This document shows, piece by piece, positions 1 through 6,510 of a stretch of 12,450 nucleotides of DNA (position 1 is the first letter of the stretch; every line of letters starts with the position of its first letter). The stretch is taken from the NCBI GenBank assembly GCA_032229885.1, contig JAVYAJ010000371.1, forward strand, positions 1-12,450, read 5' to 3'. Source of the DNA: Anammoximicrobium sp032229885 (GTDB lineage: Bacteria; Planctomycetota; Planctomycetia; Pirellulales; Pirellulaceae). The notes under the pieces were generated by a model. The model searched no databases and was not told the DNA's origin. It saw only the letters and a program-made list of their open reading frames with translations. The position numbers were made by a program, and so were the translations under genes.

Positions 1-107
1 CCCAATCCAACCTAACACGTGCCAGTATCCATAACCCAACAGTGTAATGTACAGACCAGTGTACAAGATGCGCGCACCGTGCGCGCATGATACGAACTAA
101 GACTCTA
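1..107. repeat. Left copy of a long imperfect inverted repeat (cut by window edge)
   Basis: Read on the plus strand, this stretch aligns without gaps to the reverse complement of 12245-12351. The inner 67 bases (41-107) differ at 6 positions; the outer 40 bases differ at about 12, mostly transitions. Similarity stops abruptly after the shared GACTCTA at 101-107. It probably continues left of base 1. Inside lie two TGTACA boxes (48-53 and 60-65) and a 21-base palindrome (68-88). There is no reading frame of interest. The alignment is seen directly; the nature of the element (dispersed repeat, mobile-element end or protein-binding site) is unknown. Confidence 0.85.
68..88. repeat. Near-perfect GC-rich palindrome inside left inverted repeat
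   Basis: Arms ATGCGCGCAC and GTGCGCGCAT are perfect reverse complements around a single C at 78. No T-run follows on either strand, so it is not a standard intrinsic terminator, although it lies about 165 bases past the stop of the PQQ-like gene. The counterpart at 12264-12284 has one mismatch between its arms. It may be a protein-binding site or a repeat hairpin. Confidence 0.8.
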
Positions 108-210
108 ACCCTGATGAGAAGGCGCGCCGCCCTCCCGAAGACGCCTAAACTCGCCAGCCGATGAAATCTCCACTCCCGACGAACACCACGACGACGCGTG
201 ACTGCTGCCC

Positions 211-245
211 ACTGCCCACTGACCACTGACCACTGACCACTGACA
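211..245. repeat. 7-bp tandem repeat, five units (ACTGACC type)
   Basis: The units are ACTGCCC (211-217), ACTGACC three times (218-238) and ACTGACA (239-245), preceded by a related ACTGCTGCCC. They end six bases before the stop codon of the PQQ-like gene, so they lie in its 3' untranslated region. Heptamer runs of this kind occur between genes in many planctomycetes and cyanobacteria (recalled, not searched). Slippage-prone; no function is evident. Confidence 0.85.
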
Positions 246-251
246 CCCCCC

Positions 252-1820
252 TCACCTCTCCGACGCCGCGCGCGCACCCAGCCCATCCTGCAGCGCGTAC
301 AGCCGCGACATCGTGCCCACGTACAGCACGCCGTTGGCGGCGACCGGCGTGCTGATGATGGCTTCGTCCAGGCGGCGCGAACTGAGCACGCGCAGCTCGC
401 GCCCCGCGGCCAAGACCCACAGATCGCCACGTCGCGTGCCGACGTAAACCTTGCCGTCGGCGACCAGTGGCGACGCCCAAGTCTCGCTGCCGGCGTCATG
501 GACCCAGACCCGTTGGCCCGTCTCGAGATCCACGCAATGCACCTTGCCGGCACAGTCGGCCGCATACACCAGTCCATCGTGAACCGACGGCGTGGTGCAA
601 CAGTGGCGCTCGACGGGATGCGACCAGCACAGGCCGCTGGCGGTGACGTCTCCCTGGCCGCGGGGGTCGATGCACTGCAGCCAGGCTTGCCGCTTGCCCC
701 ACCAGATGTCGCCGCCCACGGTCACCAGCAGACGTGCGTCATACAGCACCGGCATGGCCTGGATCACGCTCGGGCTTTCGCGTCGATTGCGGATATAGCG
801 ATGGACGTCCTGTTTGGGCGCAGTCGGATCGCAATCGAAGCGCCACACGCAGCGCAGCGAGCCGAGCCCGTCCGGCTCGCGCGGCGCAGCGGCGTCCGAT
901 CCTGCCGTCGCGTCCCATGCCTCGAAGCCATAGCACCACCCGTCGCTTCCGCCGAGGAACACCATCCGCCGACCGTCGATCACGGCCAGCGCCGGCGAGG
1001 ACCATTGCGCGTGAAAAATACGGCGGCTGATGCCTTCGCGTTCGCGGGCCAGCAGCGCGCCGGTCGCCTTGTCGATCACGACCAGCGCGGGCGCGTCCGG
1101 CTTTTCCACGCCATCGTGACGGCTCGTCAGACCGTTGCTCGTGTTGACGTACAGATATGGCCCGTCCACGAGGATCGAACAGTGCGAGGAATCATGCGGG
1201 CGGACGCCCGCCGCCGCGCGCAGGTCCAGCAGCCACAAAATGTCGGCGTCGGTCGGGCCCGGCGTCATCGCGGGCTGGTCGGGCGGCGACATGTGCCGGC
1301 CTTCGTCCAGAAACGGACCGTCGTTGCCGTTGGCCATGCCGTGCAGATCCAGGCAGACCACTTCGTCGCGATTGGTGACCATATACACCCGATCGCCTTC
1401 GACGGTCGGCGGCGAGCACATGCCGGTCTGCGGCCAGTCCAAATAGATGTCCTCGGCCAGCTTTGGCGTCACCAACTGCCAGAGGAATCGGCCATCCGTT
1501 TCGTCCAGGCACATCAACACGCCTCGGTCGCCCTCGTGCTTGGCGTCGCGCGGCTGGCCATTATTGGTCCCGATCAACACGCGACCTCCGGACACGACCG
1601 GCGTCGCCCAGCACTGAGATCCCAGCGCGGTCACCCATTTCACGTTTTCGCCCGTCCGCGGGTCGAAGCTCGACGGCAGCCCCGTCTCTGGCGAAACCAT
1701 GTTCCGCGAATGTCGCTCGCCCCATTGCGGCCGATCTTCAGCGGTCGCCAAGATAGTCAACGCGGCCCACGCGGCGACCGCGGACATCGCGATCCGACAT
1801 TCGATCCAGCGCTTGGCCAT
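252..1820 (-). CDS. Secreted PQQ-like beta-propeller protein
   Basis: This 522-residue protein has a signal peptide (basic start, hydrophobic 11-25, likely cleavage near the Ala-Glu at 27-28). The rest consists of repeated beta-propeller blades of the PQQ/WD-like outer-membrane type. Clear blade motifs are ATPVVSGGRVLIGT (72-85), SPPTVEGDRVYMVTN (136-150), TTPSVHDGLVYAADCAGKVH (409-428, followed by a CVDLETG turn), ASPLVADGKVYVGT (449-462) and STPVAANGVLYVGT (490-503). No CxxCH haem site or transmembrane anchor is visible. Such propellers in planctomycetes are usually annotated only as PQQ-binding-like; cofactor binding and enzyme activity are unproven, and a scaffold or ligand-binding role is equally possible. 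The ATG at 1820 has AAAGGAG (1829-1835) eight bases upstream; Met12 would shorten the signal's n-region and lacks that support. It is the last gene of the minus-strand unit, 90 bases after its neighbour. Confidence 0.88.
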   Translation of the reverse strand: MAKRWIECRIAMSAVAAWAALTILATAEDRPQWGERHSRNMVSPETGLPSSFDPRTGENVKWVTALGSQCWATPVVSGGRVLIGTNNGQPRDAKHEGDRGVLMCLDETDGRFLWQLVTPKLAEDIYLDWPQTGMCSPPTVEGDRVYMVTNRDEVVCLDLHGMANGNDGPFLDEGRHMSPPDQPAMTPGPTDADILWLLDLRAAAGVRPHDSSHCSILVDGPYLYVNTSNGLTSRHDGVEKPDAPALVVIDKATGALLAREREGISRRIFHAQWSSPALAVIDGRRMVFLGGSDGWCYGFEAWDATAGSDAAAPREPDGLGSLRCVWRFDCDPTAPKQDVHRYIRNRRESPSVIQAMPVLYDARLLVTVGGDIWWGKRQAWLQCIDPRGQGDVTASGLCWSHPVERHCCTTPSVHDGLVYAADCAGKVHCVDLETGQRVWVHDAGSETWASPLVADGKVYVGTRRGDLWVLAAGRELRVLSSRRLDEAIISTPVAANGVLYVGTMSRLYALQDGLGARAASER

Positions 1821-1872
1821 GCTTTCGGCTCCTTTCTCGTTTTCTGCCCGCGAGCGAGTCGCGCCATCGTAG

Positions 1873-1891
1873 ACGCGGCATCCTGCCGCGT
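1873..1891. repeat. Intergenic hairpin, 8-bp stem with 3-base loop
   Basis: ACGCGGCA (1873-1880), loop TCC, TGCCGCGT (1884-1891) is a perfect stem in the 90-base gap between two co-directional genes. No T-run follows on the minus strand, so it is unlikely to be a strong terminator. It could trim or stabilise the polycistronic transcript, or be a REP-like dispersed hairpin. Confidence 0.55.
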
Positions 1892-1910
1892 GCGAGCGGC
1901 CGTGGGGCGT

Positions 1911-4900
1911 TCAGTCCGGCAAGTCGAACCCGGCGACCATGCCCCGGTCGGTCGCGATGACGACTCGCCCGGCCGCGGCGGATTGCAGCGGCATCATCTG
2001 CATCGCGCGGCCGGCGATCTGGCCGCGACGCCGCGGCGCGCCCAGGCCATCCAGCGCTATGATCGCCCCATCGTCACAGGCAGCCACGATCCACGGCGCG
2101 GCGGCCGCCGCCGGTCGGACGCACCGCACGGAGATCGGCGGGCTGGCCAGCCGGGTCGCCCAACGCTTTTCGCAGCAGTGGTCGAGCGCTACGATCAAGC
2201 CCTCGCTGATCCCGACGACGATCTCTTGCTTGCCGTCGTTGTCCAAGTCTGCCACGTCCATGTCGCGCAGCGTGCTGCGCGGCGTGTTGTTGGCGCCGGG
2301 CCCAAACTGCGCGTTGTACAACGGGCGGCCCTGCGCGGTGTACACCGTCACGCGATTCCAGGCTCCATTGATTCCCGTGACGACCTCTTTCTGCCCGTCG
2401 CCGTCCAGATCCTCGTAGAACAGGCCGGTGCGATTCTGAGCGGTCCAGCCGCCGACATCGGAATGGCCGGGCGGAGTCGCCGCATAACCCGCCGTGGTCA
2501 CCGCCAACGTCCGGCTGTTGACCACCGCCAGGTTGTCGTTTCCGTTGGGCCACTGGGCGATCAGTAGATTTCGGCTGTCGTCCGGGCCGTCGACGAGCAG
2601 GAATCGCGTGCACGGGCCCCAGAACACGGGCGTGCGGCGAACCAGTTTGCCGTCGCGATCCAGGATCTCGAGCGTGCAGGCGCTGCCGACAAAACAACGC
2701 GGCTGGCCCTCGTCGAACTCGGCCGTGTACAGCCCGTGAATGCCTTCGTGACCGCGGGCGCTCTTGAACCAGTAGGTCTTGGCGGCTTGCCACACCGCCG
2801 GATCCATCTCCGACGTGAACGACCAGCGGCGCTGGCCCTGCAGATCGAAGGCGACGACTTGTTCGTCCACACAGCCGACCAGCAACGTTTGGCATTCCTC
2901 CCACCAATGCAGCGTGCGGATCGCACCTTCGGTCTGCAGCCGGCGGATTTCCTTGCCGTCGGCCGTCAGCAGACGGACCTCGCGATCGGCCGCGACGCCC
3001 AAAATCGCGCCGTCGCTCGTCGGGATTTCGATGATCGCGACCACGGGCTCGGCCAACTCGGTGACGAACACCGCGGGCAGCTCGGCAAGCGTTGGTTGTG
3101 CCGCGGGCGCGTCTACGGTTGCGGGCGCGTTTGCCACGTCGGTTGGCGTCCGGCGCGCCTGGTGCTCGACCAGCAATTGCTGCAAGCGGTCGCCCAGTTG
3201 AGCCAACGCGCTCACGTCCGGCGCCGCGCCGCGCAGCGTGTGGCGGCCGGCGGGCAGCGCCACGCGATGCAAGTCTGAATCCGGCGCGCCGCCGGCCGGC
3301 CGGTCGTCCAGTCGCAACGCATCGGGCGCGGCCAATCGCAGCCCGATGCTCGTCGGCTGGCGGGCGACGACGTGGATCACGCCGGTGGCGAAATCCCAGT
3401 CCAAATCGACGGGCGCATCGGCCGCCACCAACCGTTGGCCCGCGCCGGCGGACCTCAGCGCCTGGCCAAACAGATGGTCTTCGGCCACCACAGCCAACTG
3501 AGCCTGCGTCTGGGCGTACTCGCCGGCCACCGCCAACGCGGCGATGGGCGCCGATCCGGCCGCGGGGGCCGTCGATTCAGCCGCGGGGTCCGCCGCGGCC
3601 TGTGGCACGGCCAACAGCGCGGCATTGTCGGCGATGCGGACGCACGCTGGGCGCGGGCTGGCGTCCGGGCCAGCCGGCCTGATCAAATAGAAGGCTTGGC
3701 GATGCCCGCCCGGCTCGACGGCGCCCGTCCAGGTCATCGTCAGCGTGTCTCGCCCGGCGACCACTTGCGGGTCGCACGACCGCAACTCGATCGCCGCCCG
3801 CGCCGCGGCATCCTTGCTCGTCCCGCCGATGTCCCCGCTCGTGGCGCGCGCGACGGGGATGCGAAGGACCTGTTCGGCGGCATCCCACCGGCCGCCGGGC
3901 GTCTGCCACTTGGTGTCGATCCGCATGTGCTGGCTGCGAGTGCGAAACTCGAGGTCGTCCACGACCAGCGCATAGCGGCCAGTCCGCTGACAGATCGCGC
4001 GTCGCCAGTTGCAGAACGCCGCGCGTGGAACCTCGCCCACCGCGATCGCCGTAGGCCCGATCACATCGGCGGTCCGCAGCGCCGCGTCCATGGCGACCAG
4101 CGGTTCGACCATCCCGTCGGCGCGGGTCTGGACTTGGTTGTGATAACCCTGCAAGACCGTCTGGCCGTCGAGCCGCAGTTCGAGAATGGCAAACGTATGG
4201 TAGGGGTTTCGCGAAGCGCCGTTGAAACCGTCCAACAGCACAAAATCGCCCGTCTGGTCCGCCGCGCTACGATAGCTGGCGAAGTAAAACGATTGGTCCT
4301 CTGGCAGGCCGCTGCCTCGCGCCGCCCACGCCGGCTCGGGCAGCCGGGCAATCGTCCACTGACCCTTCAAGTCGTCCGGCAATGCGAGCTCGAGCGTCGG
4401 TTCGGGCCAGAACGATTGGCCCAGCCGGAACACGTCCGTGTTGACGCCCGTCCGCTGTCGATAGGTCAGCCAGCGGCCGTCCTGCGTCAGGTAGGCCGCT
4501 TTGTGCAAAAAGTCCAGCGCCGCGTAATTCAAAGCCCAATCGGGCGTCCGTCCGGACACGAGCGCCTCTTGTCCGCGCAGCAATTCGCCCAGTACGCCGT
4601 TTTCCAGTGGCCGTCGATCCCCGGTCAGAACCATATACGTCAAGATCGGCGCCAGGCCGGTGTTGTACCAGAACAGGTTGTCGCTCTCGCCCGCGATCCA
4701 GGCGTGCTCGTGCAACGAACCAAAGGCAAGTTCGCCGGCCCGCTGGCACTGGGCCCACACCGGGGCCGGATAATGCGTCTGGAAATAGCGGCCCAGACAG
4801 TACAGCGAGATGGCCGACCACTGGCCATGCCGCGATCCGACGCTGCGCGGCGGCTCGGTCAGGCGATACACGCCTTCGTCGCGCCGGTGGTTCAACTGGC

Positions 4901-6323
4901 GGGCGAACGCGTTGACGATCCGCAGCCGCTCGTCGTCCGTGAACACCGGGCTTTCTTCGATCAGATCCCAGAACAGAATCGCCAGGTGGGCGTTGTAATG
5001 ATAGAACCCGGCCAGCGGATCCTGCTTGTTCTCGATTCGCTCGCCGTCGATCTCCTCGATCTCGCGCAGCGCTTGGGCGTCGGGGAACGCCAGTCGCACG
5101 ACCTCGCGGGCGCTGTGCTCGTCGCCGGTCATATAGTACATGGCCATCCGTTTGCTGATGCTGCACCAGCCAAAGTAGCCGACCGAACCATAGCCGTGGG
5201 ACGCCTCCCAGGTTTCGAACTCGCGCAGATCCCGCGGCGGCGTCACGCCGCGGCCTAACTGAGTGACCATCGTCCAGCCCAGCGTCAGTTCGCCCGGCTC
5301 GGCCGCGGCCTGCGCCAAGACGTCGCCCAGCGCGGCGGCCCCGCGCTCGACGCCGACATCATCGCTGGCGCCGACCACCACTACGCCGTAGCCGTTGCCG
5401 AACGGATTGTGCACGGTCCGAATGACATGCCCCTCGGCTCCCGGATATTTGAGGTCCACCAGGCAGAAATAGCGGTCGTACAGCGCGCTGATCGTGCGGT
5501 TGGTCGAGCGATTGCCGAGCACGATCAGGTTGCCGACGATGGGCAGGGCCGCGCGCGGATCATCGTCGCCGATGATGGGCGGCGCGACGCCGGTCCGCTG
5601 CTGGATCGCGCGCTGGATCGCCGTCGCCGCCCGCTGATAGACGGTCGCGGCCGGCGCTACGATGGCTGCGCTGGCGCGCCCCTCGTGCACCAACGCGAGC
5701 CGTGCGTGCAGATCCCACACCGTGTCGTATTGCGGAGGGACCGGCGGGGGCGGCGGGCCGGGCAACGGCGGCAAGCCGCCGACCAGCCGCACATCGGCGA
5801 CCAGCACTCGCGGCGTCGGGTCGCGATGCGTGTACAGATAGATCATGCCCCGCGTGGTGTCCGGCGGCGCCGTTCCCTGGACGGAAACCTCGTGAAAGCG
5901 ATCCGTGAATCGCGGCGCCAGCGAGGTCTGGACAAAGTGGCCGGAGGGCAGAAAGCGGAGTTGCAGGTAGGCGCCGGCCCCGGCCACCTCGGGCAGTCCG
6001 CGCACACGGACCGAGGCGCGATAGGTCTGCTCGCCGTCCAGCGGAAACGACTGCGACACGCCGATCTCCGCCGCCTGGTCTCCGTCGGCGATCAGCAGCG
6101 CGGTCTGCCCTTGATCGACGTCCACGACCTTCAAGGTCTGGTCGACGCCGTTGCCTCCGTACAGCGCCCAGCCCGTCGGCGCGCCGCGCGGATCGACAGG
6201 CCCGGCCAGCATCGGGTTTTTCAGCGGTACGTCGAACGTCTCGGCGAGGACCATGGCCGGGATCGCCATCAGAAGAAAGGCCATCACACGGACCCAACGG
6301 CGGCGGGCGACGGATACGCTCAT
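1911..6323 (-). CDS. Giant secreted multidomain protein: beta-sandwich, alpha/alpha toroid, C-terminal beta-propeller
   Basis: This protein has 1470 residues. A signal peptide covers 1-27 (basic MSVSVARRRW, then a hydrophobic run to VLA). Residues 29-183 look like a carbohydrate-binding-type beta-sandwich, followed by a proline-rich linker (184-198). Residues 206-340 resemble the Rossmann-like N-terminal domain of large glycoside hydrolases (VIVLG and VVVVGAS strands). Residues 365-640 are helical and rich in Trp, Tyr and His (FYHYNAHLAILFW, RHGQWSAISLYCLGRYF, NLFWYNTG), like the alpha/alpha toroid of heparinase/alginate-lyase families. A beta-rich module (675-880) follows, as in those enzymes. 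After Ala/Pro/Asp-rich linkers (905-928 and 1052-1080) comes a beta-propeller (1083-1470) with calcium-type FG-GAP loops DLDGDGQKE (1305-1313) and DLDNDGKQE (1359-1367). A lyase or hydrolase is suspected; the active site is not identified. The ATG at 6323 has AAGGA ten bases upstream and opens the signal peptide; the frame continues to 6527, but that start would overlap the previous gene. Confidence 0.85.
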   Translation of the reverse strand: MSVSVARRRWVRVMAFLLMAIPAMVLAETFDVPLKNPMLAGPVDPRGAPTGWALYGGNGVDQTLKVVDVDQGQTALLIADGDQAAEIGVSQSFPLDGEQTYRASVRVRGLPEVAGAGAYLQLRFLPSGHFVQTSLAPRFTDRFHEVSVQGTAPPDTTRGMIYLYTHRDPTPRVLVADVRLVGGLPPLPGPPPPPVPPQYDTVWDLHARLALVHEGRASAAIVAPAATVYQRAATAIQRAIQQRTGVAPPIIGDDDPRAALPIVGNLIVLGNRSTNRTISALYDRYFCLVDLKYPGAEGHVIRTVHNPFGNGYGVVVVGASDDVGVERGAAALGDVLAQAAAEPGELTLGWTMVTQLGRGVTPPRDLREFETWEASHGYGSVGYFGWCSISKRMAMYYMTGDEHSAREVVRLAFPDAQALREIEEIDGERIENKQDPLAGFYHYNAHLAILFWDLIEESPVFTDDERLRIVNAFARQLNHRRDEGVYRLTEPPRSVGSRHGQWSAISLYCLGRYFQTHYPAPVWAQCQRAGELAFGSLHEHAWIAGESDNLFWYNTGLAPILTYMVLTGDRRPLENGVLGELLRGQEALVSGRTPDWALNYAALDFLHKAAYLTQDGRWLTYRQRTGVNTDVFRLGQSFWPEPTLELALPDDLKGQWTIARLPEPAWAARGSGLPEDQSFYFASYRSAADQTGDFVLLDGFNGASRNPYHTFAILELRLDGQTVLQGYHNQVQTRADGMVEPLVAMDAALRTADVIGPTAIAVGEVPRAAFCNWRRAICQRTGRYALVVDDLEFRTRSQHMRIDTKWQTPGGRWDAAEQVLRIPVARATSGDIGGTSKDAAARAAIELRSCDPQVVAGRDTLTMTWTGAVEPGGHRQAFYLIRPAGPDASPRPACVRIADNAALLAVPQAAADPAAESTAPAAGSAPIAALAVAGEYAQTQAQLAVVAEDHLFGQALRSAGAGQRLVAADAPVDLDWDFATGVIHVVARQPTSIGLRLAAPDALRLDDRPAGGAPDSDLHRVALPAGRHTLRGAAPDVSALAQLGDRLQQLLVEHQARRTPTDVANAPATVDAPAAQPTLAELPAVFVTELAEPVVAIIEIPTSDGAILGVAADREVRLLTADGKEIRRLQTEGAIRTLHWWEECQTLLVGCVDEQVVAFDLQGQRRWSFTSEMDPAVWQAAKTYWFKSARGHEGIHGLYTAEFDEGQPRCFVGSACTLEILDRDGKLVRRTPVFWGPCTRFLLVDGPDDSRNLLIAQWPNGNDNLAVVNSRTLAVTTAGYAATPPGHSDVGGWTAQNRTGLFYEDLDGDGQKEVVTGINGAWNRVTVYTAQGRPLYNAQFGPGANNTPRSTLRDMDVADLDNDGKQEIVVGISEGLIVALDHCCEKRWATRLASPPISVRCVRPAAAAAPWIVAACDDGAIIALDGLGAPRRRGQIAGRAMQMMPLQSAAAGRVVIATDRGMVAGFDLPD

Positions 6324-6344
6324 GTTGAAACCATCCTTCGTAAC

Positions 6345-6360
6345 GCGGGCTAGCGCCCGC
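6345..6360. repeat. GC hairpin, 6-bp stem with TAGC loop
   Basis: GCGGGC (6345-6350), loop TAGC, GCCCGC (6355-6360). On the minus strand it sits just ahead of the ribosome-binding site of the giant secreted protein gene, so it could affect its translation. The GCGGGCTAGCGCCCGC core resembles small intergenic hairpins that I recall as common in planctomycetes; no search was possible. Confidence 0.55.
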
Positions 6361-6426
6361 AAAGGCGAAGCGCTCGTGGTCGCGTTCGTTGTCCGGTAAT
6401 CCAGTGACGGGCGATTTCCAACGACG

Positions 6427-6453
6427 CATGGGGCCAATGGGACCCATGGGACG
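6427..6453. repeat. 9-bp tandem repeat, three units (CATGGGACC type)
   Basis: The units are CATGGGGCC, AATGGGACC and CATGGGACG. In one plus-strand frame they would encode Met-Gly-Pro repeats, but no supported gene covers them. They lie between two minus-strand genes and have no evident function. Confidence 0.6.
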
Positions 6454-6510
6454 GTCCTGGCCGGACGGAACGCGCCCCCGAGTGGGCATCGGCAGCCAGT
6501 ATACACCGGC

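Larger units (their letters stand above)
6324..6510. other. 187-base intergenic gap with hairpin and 9-bp repeats
   Basis: This gap separates the DUF4159-type gene from the giant secreted protein gene, both on the minus strand. It contains the Shine-Dalgarno for the latter (AAGGA on the minus strand, 6334-6338), a GC hairpin (6345-6360) and three 9-bp tandem units (6427-6453). No convincing promoter was recognised, so both read-through from the upstream gene and a local promoter remain possible. Confidence 0.6.

Noticed and set aside
68..88. Intrinsic terminator for the minus-strand unit
   Set aside because: It is a strong palindrome but has a one-base centre and no T-run on either side, and it belongs to a repeat also found at the other window edge.
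1578..1608. Possible cofactor-binding quinoprotein dehydrogenase identity for the 252-1820 protein
   Set aside because: The blade near 1578-1608 and a Cys-Cys pair at residues 407-408 recall PQQ enzymes, but the pair is in a late blade, not the catalytic site, and other active-site signatures were not recognised.
498..2567. Long plus-strand open frame of 689 codons opposite the PQQ-like gene and the end of the giant protein gene
   Set aside because: It crosses two well-supported minus-strand genes and their gap. It has Arg/His/Ala/Val-rich composition without domains, and is a GC-bias shadow.
3372..5258. Plus-strand open frame of 628 codons opposite the giant protein gene
   Set aside because: It is fully antisense to a gene with clear domains, and its Arg/Gln-rich product has no recognisable motif.
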